A stretch of DNA of 64,000 bases from Methylocystis rosea SV97 (GTDB taxonomy: Bacteria; Pseudomonadota; Alphaproteobacteria; Rhizobiales; Beijerinckiaceae), in NCBI RefSeq assembly GCF_000372845.1, contig NZ_KB889963.1, positions 1,174,146-1,238,145 of the forward strand, read 5' to 3'. The notes beneath the pieces are model-generated. The model saw only the letters and a program-made list of their open reading frames with translations, did no database searches and was not told the DNA's origin. The translations under genes were made by a program, and so were the position numbers. Positions 1-9,279 of the stretch are shown here, in pieces (position 1 is the stretch's first letter; each line of letters opens with the position of its first letter).

Positions 1-282
1 TGGCCCACTTGGACGCCGCCCAAGGAGATGATCGCGCGCCAGCCGGAGGCGCGCAAATATGCCGGCGGCATGCCGGGAGGTCTGGAGAATCCGCTCGGCG
101 CCCGCGTGCTGTATCTCTATAAAAACGGCGTCTACACGGTCTACACGATCTACAGCACCAGCGACCCCGATACGCTCGGGCAGGGCATCACGAGCGGCTG
201 TACTGGCCTCCTCAGTCAGGACATGCTCGACCTTTACGCCCGAACCCCGGTCAAGACCAAGGTGGTGATGCTGCCGGCGTAG
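1..282 (+). CDS. L,D-transpeptidase (YkuD family), C-terminal part only
   Basis: The reading frame is open from base 1 and ends at a TAG at 280-282, so the gene begins before the window. The visible 93 residues match the end of YkuD-type L,D-transpeptidases, which cross-link peptidoglycan in the periplasm: WTPPKEMI near the start, the strand GARVLYLYKNGVYTVYTIY, and the nucleophile motif TSGCT. The match is degenerate. The His-Gly of the usual 'IHGT' motif reads 'IYST', and the Arg that normally follows the Cys motif is Gly. The Cys itself is kept. The family assignment is good; whether this copy is active is uncertain. Confidence 0.75.
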   Translation, partial: WPTWTPPKEMIARQPEARKYAGGMPGGLENPLGARVLYLYKNGVYTVYTIYSTSDPDTLGQGITSGCTGLLSQDMLDLYARTPVKTKVVMLPA

Positions 283-559
283 GTAAGGGCCTGAGCTCCA
301 GTCCACCCGCCGGCGGCGCCGCGGCCCGCGCAAAGAACAGGGCCGCAACATTTTCAAGTTAAGATTGAATCACCGCTGCTTCTCAATGAGGTCCGAGTTT
401 CGCAGCAGGCCAAACGATCGCTCCCCTTACGAAGCGCCCGTTGCTAATTCGCTCCATTTCCCGCAGGGTCTCGCTCCTAACGGCGTTCCCTGCCGCTTTT
501 GAAGCACTCCAAGGCTTTTCGATATCACGACCGAACCCTTAGATCCCCAATATAGCGCA

Positions 560-1592
560 GTGCTCGCGCAGGCGATCGTGGACACTGTGCGCGACCCTTT
601 GCTGGTGCTTGACTGCCATTTCGGCGTAACCGCGGCGAGCCGATCTTTTCTCCATGTTTTTGAGGCGCGGCCCGAAGACGTCATCGGACGTTCCGTTTAT
701 GAAATCTTGCACGGCTGTTTCAAAATCCCGCGCCTGGTTTCGCTATTAAATAAGGTCTTGCCTGAGCACGCCGCCGCGGAAGACTTTGAAATCGACGCCG
801 TCTTTCCGCGCGTCGGGCGGCGCGCCCTGATTGTGAGCGCGCGAGAAGTCTTCTTTGTCGGCAACACTCACAAAGCTATTTTGCTCTCTTTCGCAGACGA
901 GACCGATCGGCGCAAAATTGAGAAAGAGAAAGAGTCCCTTCACAACGAAACCCGGAGGCTGCTTCGCGAGAAAGAAGTGCTGCTGCTGGAAATGCAGCAC
1001 CGCATTTTCAACAGTTTGCAAATCATTGCGAACATTCTCATGATGAAGACCCGCATCACGACGTCCGAAGAGGCGCGGCGCCATCTCGAGGAGGCCTATT
1101 CCCGCGTGATGTCGGTGGCGACGTTGCAGAGGCATATTGATACTGCCGGCCGATCGGAGCTGGTCGAAGTTGTTCCCTATCTGACGACGCTATGCGATGG
1201 TCTTTCGGCCTCGGTGATTGGCGAGGAGAAAAAGATATCCCTCAAATATGCCTTCGACCACGCCATGATTCCTCCGACGGAAGCGGTCAGTATCGGCTTG
1301 ATCGTGACGGAGACGGTTATCAACGCGGTGATATGCCTTTCCTGAGAATCGTCCCGAGGCGGAAATTCTCGTCAGATACGAGACCTCCGGGGCCGACTGG
1401 CGGCTCACGGTGTCGGATAACGGCGTCGGCAAGCAAAAAGAGAATGGCGTCGCGCCTCCCTCTGAGGGCCTAGGCAGCACGCTCGTGAAAGCGCTGACAC
1501 AACAAATCAAGGCGCAGATCGAAACAACAAGCGGTCCGAAAGGACTGACCGTGGCGATTAGTCATACGACTTTCAGTCCGCGTCTCGCATAG
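560..1592 (+). pseudogene. PAS-containing HisKA_2/HWE-like sensor histidine kinase, frameshifted
   Basis: The first frame opens with GTG 560 and encodes a PAS-like domain (VRDPLLVLD, about residues 10-120), a short coiled coil, and a phospho-acceptor helix with EMQHRIFNSLQIIANIL, the HisKA_2 H-box. It stops at 1345 in the middle of the ATPase N-box (VTETVINAV). The rest of the ATPase domain continues without interruption in the +1 frame from about 1332: YAFPENRPEAEILV, the G1 box SDNGVG and the G2 box EGLGSTLV, ending at 1592. A Lys codon seems to have lost two bases near 1331. This is either a real null allele or a sequencing error. No start codon lies upstream of 560 in the same frame. Kinases of this class often feed the PhyR-NepR-EcfG stress pathway, and a nepR gene lies just downstream on the other strand. 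Confidence 0.75.
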
Positions 1593-1648
1593 TTCAGTTC
1601 GGCGACCCGTGAGCATTCTCAGAACGGTTTGGCGCCGTCAGAGCTTAT

Positions 1649-1831
1649 TCAGGTTCGTCTGCTGGCGTGCAGCTCGACGAGCAGATCAGCTATTCCCTCG
1701 GGCAGCGGCTCCGTGAGGATTTTGTCGAACTTGGCTCGCAGAAGCTTGCCGACCTTCTCAAGAGCATCGGACTGCGCTTTCTGGGCGGAAGTGTCCAGCT
1801 TCCGCCTGTTGTCCGGCGGATTGTGGGGCAT
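1649..1831 (-). CDS. nepR: NepR-family anti-sigma factor (general stress response)
   Basis: This 60-residue protein has a disordered N-terminus and then the NepR core: KVGKLLRAKFDKILTEPLPE followed by a helix ending DLLVELHAS. It matches the family pattern 'LRxxFDxIxxEPxPxxxxDLLxxL'. NepR holds the sigma factor EcfG inactive until phosphorylated PhyR binds NepR. A good ribosome-binding site, AAGGAG, lies 8 bases before the ATG. An EcfG-type promoter lies upstream. No phyR or ecfG gene is in the window, so this may be a second NepR copy away from the core locus. The opposite-strand ORFs here have no recognisable content. Confidence 0.8.
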   Translation of the reverse strand: MPHNPPDNRRKLDTSAQKAQSDALEKVGKLLRAKFDKILTEPLPEGIADLLVELHASRRT

Positions 1832-1855
1832 GATGTATGCTCCTTGAAGGCAGGT

Positions 1856-1881
1856 AAACTCCTACCCACCAGGATTGTTCC
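1856..1881 (-). promoter_or_regulatory. Putative EcfG (sigma-EcfG) promoter of nepR
   Basis: On the minus strand GGAAC (1877-1881) is followed after 17 bases by GTTT (1856-1859). The alphaproteobacterial EcfG consensus is GGAAC-N16/17-CGTT, so only the C of CGTT differs (A here). The predicted start site lies a few bases before the AAGGAG ribosome-binding site at 1840-1845, giving a short leader. It fits auto-regulation of nepR by the sigma factor that it restrains. Confidence 0.65.
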
Positions 1882-2067
1882 TAAAAGGAAAATATTGAAA
1901 AAATCAAATGTTAGCAGTGACTGAAGTACAGGCTTGAATTTAAGGAACAGGATACGTTCGCCATCCGGTTAGGCATTCCCAAGGCGGATTAATCGGAAGC
2001 CCTTAACCTGAAGGCGATCTGCCCCCTCGGATCCGGCACAACTACCTTCCTCTATACAACGCCAATT
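1882..2067. other. Intergenic region, no gene seen
   Basis: This AT-richer stretch lies between the promoter of nepR and the 3' end of the amidohydrolase gene. A second GGAAC is present on the plus strand at 1944-1948, with GGTT about 19 bases further on. The -10 match is weaker than at nepR and no gene follows on the plus strand. Nothing else could be assigned. Confidence 0.4.
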
Positions 2068-2865
2068 CTAGGGCCGCAGAGACGACGCCGTTGTCAGCTC
2101 TTGATACGCCTGCGGCAGCAAACGCGCGAGCAGCGAACCCCACGCGCGCTGTTCGCTGTCGTTGGCGATCAGGTCCTGGCGGATCTCGACTTCGACGTGT
2201 AGCAGGCCGCGTCGCTCGCCATGCACCGGAATGGTGTAATCCGTCTCATCGGTCACGCTATAAGGCTCGTTATCGCCGACGACGAGTCCGTCTTCGCGCC
2301 TGAGCGAAGCGATCAGCAGATCGGCGAAACGCGCGTCGCGATTGTACAGCACGCCGGCATGCCAGGGCCGCGCCGCGCCCATGTAGACCGGCGTAAAACT
2401 ATGCATCGCGATCAACGCCGCCGGCCGGCCCTCCCGCCATCGCCGATCAAGCTCGGCTTTGATCCGATCATGATAGGGCTGAAAAATCTCGCGCAGCCGC
2501 GCGTCCTTCTGGCCTTCGCTCAAACCGACGTTTCCAGGGATCGGGGTAAACTCGCTGATTTCGGGGATGGATGTCTGTGACCCCGGCGCGCGGTTGCAGT
2601 CGATGACCAGGCGCGAATAGTTCTGCTGCACCAAAGTGGCGTCGAGCGCATCCGCGACGAAGCGCGAAACCGCGGCTATGCCGATGTCCCAGGCGATGTG
2701 GCGCGCCAATTCGCTTTCCGGAACGCCGAGCCGGCCGAGCGCGCGCGGGAGGGAATTGCCTGCGTGATCGACCACGATCAGCAGCGGCGAGCGGCCGTTT
2801 TCATTGTGCACCGTGATCGGCGCCGGTTCGTCGACCGCCAACAGTCTGTATGGCGTTCCAGTCAT
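2068..2865 (-). CDS. N-formylglutamate amidohydrolase-like protein
   Basis: The 265-residue product matches the FGase family of zinc hydrolases, which remove the formyl group of N-formylglutamate in histidine breakdown or act on related amides. Visible motifs are the early VDHAGNSLP block (metal ligands D and H), HIAWDIG, the Arg-rich LVIDCNRAPGS, IAMHSFTPVY and a late HVEVEIRQDL block. I chose ATG 2865 (MTGTPYRLL), preceded by GAAGAG. The frame extends 33 codons further, but that part has unlike composition. The gene is divergent from the transglutaminase gene that starts at 2987. No hut genes are nearby, so a role in histidine use is not supported by context. Confidence 0.8.
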   Translation of the reverse strand: MTGTPYRLLAVDEPAPITVHNENGRSPLLIVVDHAGNSLPRALGRLGVPESELARHIAWDIGIAAVSRFVADALDATLVQQNYSRLVIDCNRAPGSQTSIPEISEFTPIPGNVGLSEGQKDARLREIFQPYHDRIKAELDRRWREGRPAALIAMHSFTPVYMGAARPWHAGVLYNRDARFADLLIASLRREDGLVVGDNEPYSVTDETDYTIPVHGERRGLLHVEVEIRQDLIANDSEQRAWGSLLARLLPQAYQELTTASSLRP

Positions 2866-2986
2866 GGGCGTTCTCTTCGTTGGAGCGGCGACGGCGCAAA
2901 GCGATAAACGAGTCCTGTTCCTGGCGTGGAAATTGCCTGTTATCGGAACTTGCATTATCCGCAACTCGGATCAGCGCGGGACCGCA

Positions 2987-3889
2987 ATGCCGATTCTCAC
3001 CGTCCGACACGTCACGACTTACCATTATGCGCAGCCTGTCGCGTTCGGCGAGCACCGGATGATGCTGCGTCCGCGCGACGACGACGACCAAATCGTGCTC
3101 GAGTCCGAACTCGAAATTACGCCCGCGCCGAGCCAAATCTCCTGGACGCAGGATATTTTCGGCAATCATGTCGCGACGGCCCGTTTCGAGGAACGCGCCT
3201 CAGAGCTTCGCGTCGAAAGCACTATGCGTCTCCGTCACGCGCCAACCGACTTCAAAGAAGCCGATATTGAGGACTTTGCGCGGAGCCATCCGTTTGCCTA
3301 CGGCGAGGAAGAGAGCCGCGATCTCGCGCGCTTCCTCGCGCCACAGTCGCAGCATCCCCGGCTCGATCGCTGGGCCGCTACGTTCCTGCGTGAGGACGGC
3401 TCGGCCGACACCCACAAGCTTCTCGTCGATATGACGCAGACCATCAACCGGACCTTCAAGCATGTGGCGCGACATGAGAAGGGCGTGCAGGACCCGGTCC
3501 AGACTTTGGAGCTCGCGAGTGGAAGTTGTCGCGACCTTGCGACGCTGATGATCGCGGCGCTGCGCGCGCTTGGAATCGCCGCGCGATTCGTTTCCGGATA
3601 TCTGCATCTTGACGATCATGATGACGACGACGACATCGGGGGCAACACCCATGCCTGGGTCCAGGCCTACATCGCCGGCCCTGGCTGGGTTGACTTCGAT
3701 CCATCGAGCGGCATGTTCGGGAATCGGAACTTGGTGCGCATCGCGGTCGTGGATGAGCCAAGGAAAGCGATTCCGCTGCAAGGAACATGGATCGGGACGG
3801 CGTCCGACCATCTCGCCATGAAGGTCGCCGTCAAAGTCGCCGCTGCTGCGGACGCCGAATGCGGCGCTCTCATGAGCGCGGGAGGATAA
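2987..3889 (+). CDS. Transglutaminase-like cysteine protease/amidase 1
   Basis: The 300-residue protein has an N-terminal beta-sandwich domain of the bacterial transglutaminase family (LTVRHVTTYHYAQPVAFGEH) and a transglutaminase core. The core has Cys in ELASGSCRDLATLMIAAL, His in GNTHAWVQAYI and Asp in WVDFDPSSG, so a full Cys-His-Asp triad is present. An unusual acidic run, DDHDDDDDIGG, lies between the Cys and His motifs. ATG 2987 is the natural start for MPILTVRH; the frame is open further upstream but crosses the divergent gene. A second transglutaminase gene follows 51 bases later. These genes are often paired in proteobacteria; the substrate is unknown. Confidence 0.85.
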   Translation: MPILTVRHVTTYHYAQPVAFGEHRMMLRPRDDDDQIVLESELEITPAPSQISWTQDIFGNHVATARFEERASELRVESTMRLRHAPTDFKEADIEDFARSHPFAYGEEESRDLARFLAPQSQHPRLDRWAATFLREDGSADTHKLLVDMTQTINRTFKHVARHEKGVQDPVQTLELASGSCRDLATLMIAALRALGIAARFVSGYLHLDDHDDDDDIGGNTHAWVQAYIAGPGWVDFDPSSGMFGNRNLVRIAVVDEPRKAIPLQGTWIGTASDHLAMKVAVKVAAAADAECGALMSAGG

Positions 3890-3940
3890 TGCCCGACTGT
3901 TGCGACGGCTCCGCTTGTTCGAGCAGAGGAGGCTTTCCCG

Positions 3941-4771
3941 ATGAAGATTCGCGCCGGCTACGAAATCACCTATGACTGCCCGCAGCCGACGCCGATGATT
4001 CTGACGCTGAGCGTCCATCCGTCACGCCTCGCTGACGTGCTGACCGCGGATCGTATGCGCCTCGATCCGCCCATCCCCGCCAACACCTATCACGACAGTT
4101 TCGGCAATTTCTGCCACGTCATCCGCGCACCTGTGGGCCGGCTGACAATGTCCTCGGACTTTCTTGTGCAGGACAATGGCGAACCCGATCCAATCGCCGC
4201 GCAGGCCGAGCAGCATGCGCTCGAAGACCTGCCGGTGGAGGTTCTGATTTATCTGCTCGGCAGCCGCTATTGCGAGACCGATCGCCTGTCGGATTTGGCG
4301 TGGTCGCTTTTCGGTCAGGTTCCGAAGGGTTGGCCGCTGGCGCAGGCGATCTGTGACTATGTCCACGATCGCATCGGGTTCGATTACGACCATGCGAGCC
4401 CCACAAGAACGGCATGGGACGCCAATACGGATCGACGCGGCGTGTGCCGCGACTTCGCCCATCTCGCCGTCGCCTTATGCCGCTGCATGAATATTCCAGC
4501 GCGGTACTGCACCGGCTATCTTGGGGACATCGGCGTGCCGCCCGACGAATCCGCGATGGATTTCAGCGCCTGGTTCGAAGTCTATCTGGGTGGCCGCTGG
4601 CACACATTCGACGCCCGCCACAACACGCCGCGAATTGGGCGCATCCTGATTGCGCGCGGGCGAGATGCGACCGACGTCGCGATGGTGACCTCGTTTGGCC
4701 CGTGCACGCTTGCGAGCTTCAGGGTCATCGCCGAGGAGGTCACGGCGCCGGCGCCGGCGCTCCGGAATTGA
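3941..4771 (+). CDS. Transglutaminase-like protein 2
   Basis: The 276-residue protein has an N-terminal transglutaminase-associated domain and a core with the nucleophile block RGVCRDFAHLAVALCR and the Asp block WHTFDARHNTP. At the place of the catalytic His (normally 'HAW') the sequence reads DFSAWFEVYL, so Ser replaces His. The protein may use another residue or may not be a classical peptidase. An AGGAGG ribosome-binding site (3928-3933) lies shortly before the ATG. The gene follows transglutaminase 1 in the same direction, probably in one operon. Confidence 0.83.
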   Translation: MKIRAGYEITYDCPQPTPMILTLSVHPSRLADVLTADRMRLDPPIPANTYHDSFGNFCHVIRAPVGRLTMSSDFLVQDNGEPDPIAAQAEQHALEDLPVEVLIYLLGSRYCETDRLSDLAWSLFGQVPKGWPLAQAICDYVHDRIGFDYDHASPTRTAWDANTDRRGVCRDFAHLAVALCRCMNIPARYCTGYLGDIGVPPDESAMDFSAWFEVYLGGRWHTFDARHNTPRIGRILIARGRDATDVAMVTSFGPCTLASFRVIAEEVTAPAPALRN

Positions 4772-4835
4772 CATAAACGCATCTTTATATCTTTATTGCT
4801 TTCCTCGCCCACCCCTGCTATAGGCTCGCTCCGAG

Positions 4836-4990
4836 CCGCTGGCGTAATCCAGCGGCGCGTATTCGGTTGAGCCATTCGCTCGGCGTGTCGTCCCTGGCCA
4901 GCCGCAGGCCTGACCGGGAATCCAGAGCCGAGAAGACGCCGGCTTTGCTCGGATACCCCCTCGCTTCGCGATGCGAAGCGTCGGGAATGA
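4836..4990. repeat. Structured leader with dispersed-repeat character upstream of ahcY
   Basis: The 256-base gap before ahcY contains two perfect hairpins: a 7-bp stem at 4836-4855 and an 8-bp stem at 4962-4980 (CGCTTCGC / GCGAAGCG). Between them lies a text-like block (CTGGCCAGCCGCAGGCCTG, GGGAATCCAGAG, then GTCGGGAATGACAG) that resembles REP-type elements scattered through alphaproteobacterial genomes. It does not match the SAH or SAM riboswitch consensus that I know. I therefore call it a repeat rather than a riboswitch. Confidence 0.5.
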
Positions 4991-5027
4991 CAGCCGACGA
5001 GCCGCACGAGAAACAGAAGGATTTCGC

Positions 5028-6437
<1,410 letters not shown>

Positions 6438-6467
6438 ACGCAGTTCAGGTTTTCGTAGATTTGCGTG

Positions 6468-6500
6468 CGGCCTCGCTCCTTGCCTGGAGCGAGGCCGTCT
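6468..6500 (+). terminator. Intrinsic terminator of ahcY
   Basis: A perfect 12-bp stem, CGGCCTCGCTCC (6468-6479) with its complement at 6486-6497, encloses a 6-base loop and is followed by a short T-containing stretch. It lies 31 bases after the ahcY stop codon. Confidence 0.75.
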
Positions 6501-6774
6501 TGCGAGATGGCCCGGCTTATGGCCGAAACGCCGATTCCGTTTTGAGCAATTGCGCTTTAGATTGGGGTTGATTCGTGTGCGGCGCGGCGGGCCACCGACG
6601 GAGCCCTCCGTCTTCCTGTCGTCGGAGCCTATCCGCATCCTGCGCTCGGCAGGCTGCGTCCGCGTTTGCAAGAACCGTTTACGGCGTTGTTGTGATGAGC
6701 ACCCGCAATTGATCGTGGAGACCGGTTCTCATGACGCGCCTATTCGATCGCTTGCCAGCAGAGTCGTTCTCGCA
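6501..6774. repeat. Gap between ahcY and divL with dispersed-repeat remnants
   Basis: No gene is seen. A 6-bp hairpin (GACGGA-GCCC-TCCGTC) lies at 6597-6612. The last 25 bases (TTCTCGCAATGACGA, which is TCGTCATTGCGAGAA on the other strand) match the end of the widespread alphaproteobacterial 'CGTCATTGCGAG' repeat. The predicted divL start codon lies inside this repeat end. Confidence 0.5.
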
Positions 6775-9279
6775 ATGACGAGACGGCGGCGTGCGATCAA
6801 CCACTCTGGCGCTCCTCCCTTTGCCGGCGCTTCCCTCGGGTCTTTGCTTCTATGGCTCGAGGCGACGCCGGCCCGCGCGGCGGGTTTCCTCGAGGATCTG
6901 GCGATTGATCCGCAAATCGTCAGCTTTGCTTTTAGCGGCGGACTGGCGATTTTCGCCGCGGCCATCGTTGCGACGCATGTGCGCGAGCGCGCCGCCTGGC
7001 GTCGCCGCGAAGCCGCCTTGAGCGTCGAACTCGACGACGCCCGCGCCCAGCTCGGCCGGGCGAAAACCTTTCTCGCCTCCGAGCCGCAGATCTTCGTCGC
7101 CTGGACGGCGCCCGACGCCGAGCCCGATATTCATTCTTCATCGCTGATCATGACCGGGGCTGTCGCCGCGCCGCGCCGCATATTGGGCTTTGGCGCCTGG
7201 CTTGCGCCGAAAGACGCTCAGGCGCTCGAAAGCGCCGTCGACCGTCTGCGCAAGAGCGGCGAAAGCTTCCGCTTGGCGCTTGCCGGCGTCGCCGGTCGGC
7301 ATTTTGACGCCGACGGCCGAGCGGTTGGCGGCAGCGTCGTGTTGCGCATCCGTGAAGTCTCCGGCGATCGGTTGGAGCTGATCGGCCTTCGCGAGCGCTA
7401 CGCCTCGGCGCAATCGGAACTCTCCGGTCTGCGCGCGATGCTCCAGGCGCTGCCCGCGCCATTTTGGATACGCGACGACGCGGGCGAACTCGTCTTCGTC
7501 AACGACGCTTATGCGCAGGCGGTCGAAGCGAAGAATCCCGAGGACGCCCTCGCCCGCAAACTGGAGTTGCTCGACGAGTCGGCCCGCATCGCCGCCGAGG
7601 CGGCGCGCGCCAAGAACAGCGTCTGGCGCGAGCGCGTCAACGCCGTCGTGGCGGGCGAGCGTCATCGGCTCGACGTCACGCAGGCCTCCGCGTCGGGCGC
7701 CGCCGCCGCCCTCGCCATCGATCGTCATGAAGTAGAGACGGTGCGCGCCGATCTTGAGCAGCAGATGCAATCGCATGTGCGCACGCTCGATCAGCTGCCG
7801 ACGGCGGTCGCGAGCTTCGATCGCGCGCGGCGCCTCATTTACAGCAACGACGCTTACGCCAAGCTGTGGCAGCTTGACCCCAGGTTCCTTGAACAACGGC
7901 CGACCGACGGACAGATTCTCGACCGTCTCCGCGCCGAGCAGCGCGTGCCCGTCGAATCGGATTACAGGGCATGGAAGGAGCGGCTGTTCGAAGCCTATCG
8001 CTCGCCGGAGCCCATACGTCACACGTGGCATCTGCCGGATGGCCGCATCATCGACGTCGTCGCGCATCCGAACCCCAAAGGCGGCGTCACCTATCTTTAT
8101 GACGACACCACCAAGGCTTACGATCTCCAGACGCGGTTCAACGCGCTTGCCCGCATGCAGAGCGAAACGCTCGAGACGCTGCACGAGGGCGTGGCGGTTT
8201 TCGGTTCCGACGGGCGTTTGAAGTTCAGCAATCCCGCCTTCGCGTGTTTGTGGCGGCTCGACCCCGAGGAGCTCACGCAACGCCCGCGCTTCGACGCGCT
8301 CGCCGCGAGATGTCGCGCGCTGCACGCCACAGAGGAGACATGGGCGGAGTTGCAAGGCTTCGTCACCGGTCTCAATGAGCTGCGCGAAGGCTTCACCCGG
8401 CGCATCGAACGCAGCGATGGCGTCGTCTTGGACTGTACGGCGCAATCACTGCTCGACGGCGCGGCGCTCCTCACCTTCGTCGACGTTTCCGCCGACGTGA
8501 ATGTCGAGCGCGCATTGACTGACCGCAACAAGGCGCTGCTCGCCGCCGAAAAGCTGCGCAATGACTTCATCCATCACGTCAGTTACGAGTTGCGCTCGCC
8601 GCTCAACAACATCAACGGCTTCGTGCATCTCCTCGGAGAGGATTCAACCGGCCCGCTCAATCCGCGCCAGCGCGAATATCTTGGCTATGTCAACAAATCC
8701 TCCGCGGCGCTGCTCGCCATCGTCGACGATATTCTCGATCTGGCGACCATCGACGAAGACGCGCTGGAGCTTGAAGTATCCGAGGTCGACGTCGAGGCGA
8801 CGATGCGCGCCGCGATCGAAGGCGTGCAGGATCGACTCGCCGAAAATTCAATCGACGTGCAGATCGTCGCCATGGACGACGTCGGAACGTTCCGCGGCGA
8901 CGCCAAGCGCGTGCGCCAGATCCTGTTCAATCTTCTTTCGAACGCCATCGGATTTTCCCGTCCGGGGCAGACGGTGACGCTTGCCGTGTTGCGGCGCGAG
9001 ACCGAAATCGTCTTCAAAGTCACCGATCGCGGCCGTGGCATTTCGCCGGAAATTCTTGAACGCATCTTCGATCGCTTTGAGTCGCACACCGCCGGTTCCC
9101 GCCACCGCGGCGTCGGGCTCGGCCTTTCCATCGTGCGCGCCTTGATGGAGCTGCACGGCGGCAAAGTCTTCATCGATTCCGCCCCTGGCGAAGGCACGGC
9201 CGTAACCTGCATCTTTCCGGCGCATGCCGCGCATGAAGAGGCGCATCTCCTGGCGGCGAGCGCTGGAGGCGCGGAATGA
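6775..9279 (+). CDS. divL: DivL-type cell-cycle pseudokinase (PAS domains, HisKA, HATPase)
   Basis: The 834-residue protein has an N-terminal membrane segment (about residues 45-67), three PAS-like regions (about 215-300, 335-450, 460-575), a dimerisation helix and a full ATPase domain (N-box NLLSNAIGFS, G1 DRGRGI, G2 GVGLGLSIV). The H-box reads FIHHVSYELRSPLNNINGF: Tyr604 stands where kinases have the phospho-acceptor His. This is the hallmark of Caulobacter DivL, which controls CckA and thus CtrA. The gene order with tsaE downstream also fits known alphaproteobacterial divL loci. The start is uncertain: ATG 6775 lies at the end of a dispersed repeat and lacks a clear ribosome-binding site. 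The stop overlaps the next start (ATGA). Confidence 0.85.
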   Translation: MTRRRRAINHSGAPPFAGASLGSLLLWLEATPARAAGFLEDLAIDPQIVSFAFSGGLAIFAAAIVATHVRERAAWRRREAALSVELDDARAQLGRAKTFLASEPQIFVAWTAPDAEPDIHSSSLIMTGAVAAPRRILGFGAWLAPKDAQALESAVDRLRKSGESFRLALAGVAGRHFDADGRAVGGSVVLRIREVSGDRLELIGLRERYASAQSELSGLRAMLQALPAPFWIRDDAGELVFVNDAYAQAVEAKNPEDALARKLELLDESARIAAEAARAKNSVWRERVNAVVAGERHRLDVTQASASGAAAALAIDRHEVETVRADLEQQMQSHVRTLDQLPTAVASFDRARRLIYSNDAYAKLWQLDPRFLEQRPTDGQILDRLRAEQRVPVESDYRAWKERLFEAYRSPEPIRHTWHLPDGRIIDVVAHPNPKGGVTYLYDDTTKAYDLQTRFNALARMQSETLETLHEGVAVFGSDGRLKFSNPAFACLWRLDPEELTQRPRFDALAARCRALHATEETWAELQGFVTGLNELREGFTRRIERSDGVVLDCTAQSLLDGAALLTFVDVSADVNVERALTDRNKALLAAEKLRNDFIHHVSYELRSPLNNINGFVHLLGEDSTGPLNPRQREYLGYVNKSSAALLAIVDDILDLATIDEDALELEVSEVDVEATMRAAIEGVQDRLAENSIDVQIVAMDDVGTFRGDAKRVRQILFNLLSNAIGFSRPGQTVTLAVLRRETEIVFKVTDRGRGISPEILERIFDRFESHTAGSRHRGVGLGLSIVRALMELHGGKVFIDSAPGEGTAVTCIFPAHAAHEEAHLLAASAGGAE

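Noticed and set aside
560-1592. Programmed frameshift in the kinase gene
   Set aside because: No slippery heptamer or downstream structure was seen near 1331; loss of two bases explains it better.
1667-1924. Plus-strand ORF opposite nepR
   Set aside because: It has no recognisable content, while the minus strand has a NepR core, a strong ribosome-binding site and a promoter.
4772-5027. Possible SAH or SAM riboswitch before ahcY
   Set aside because: Hairpins exist, but the conserved core of these riboswitches is not visible, and the text resembles a dispersed repeat.
6550-6774. N-terminal extension of divL
   Set aside because: The added 75 residues are Arg- and Cys-rich repeat translation and do not look like a protein domain.
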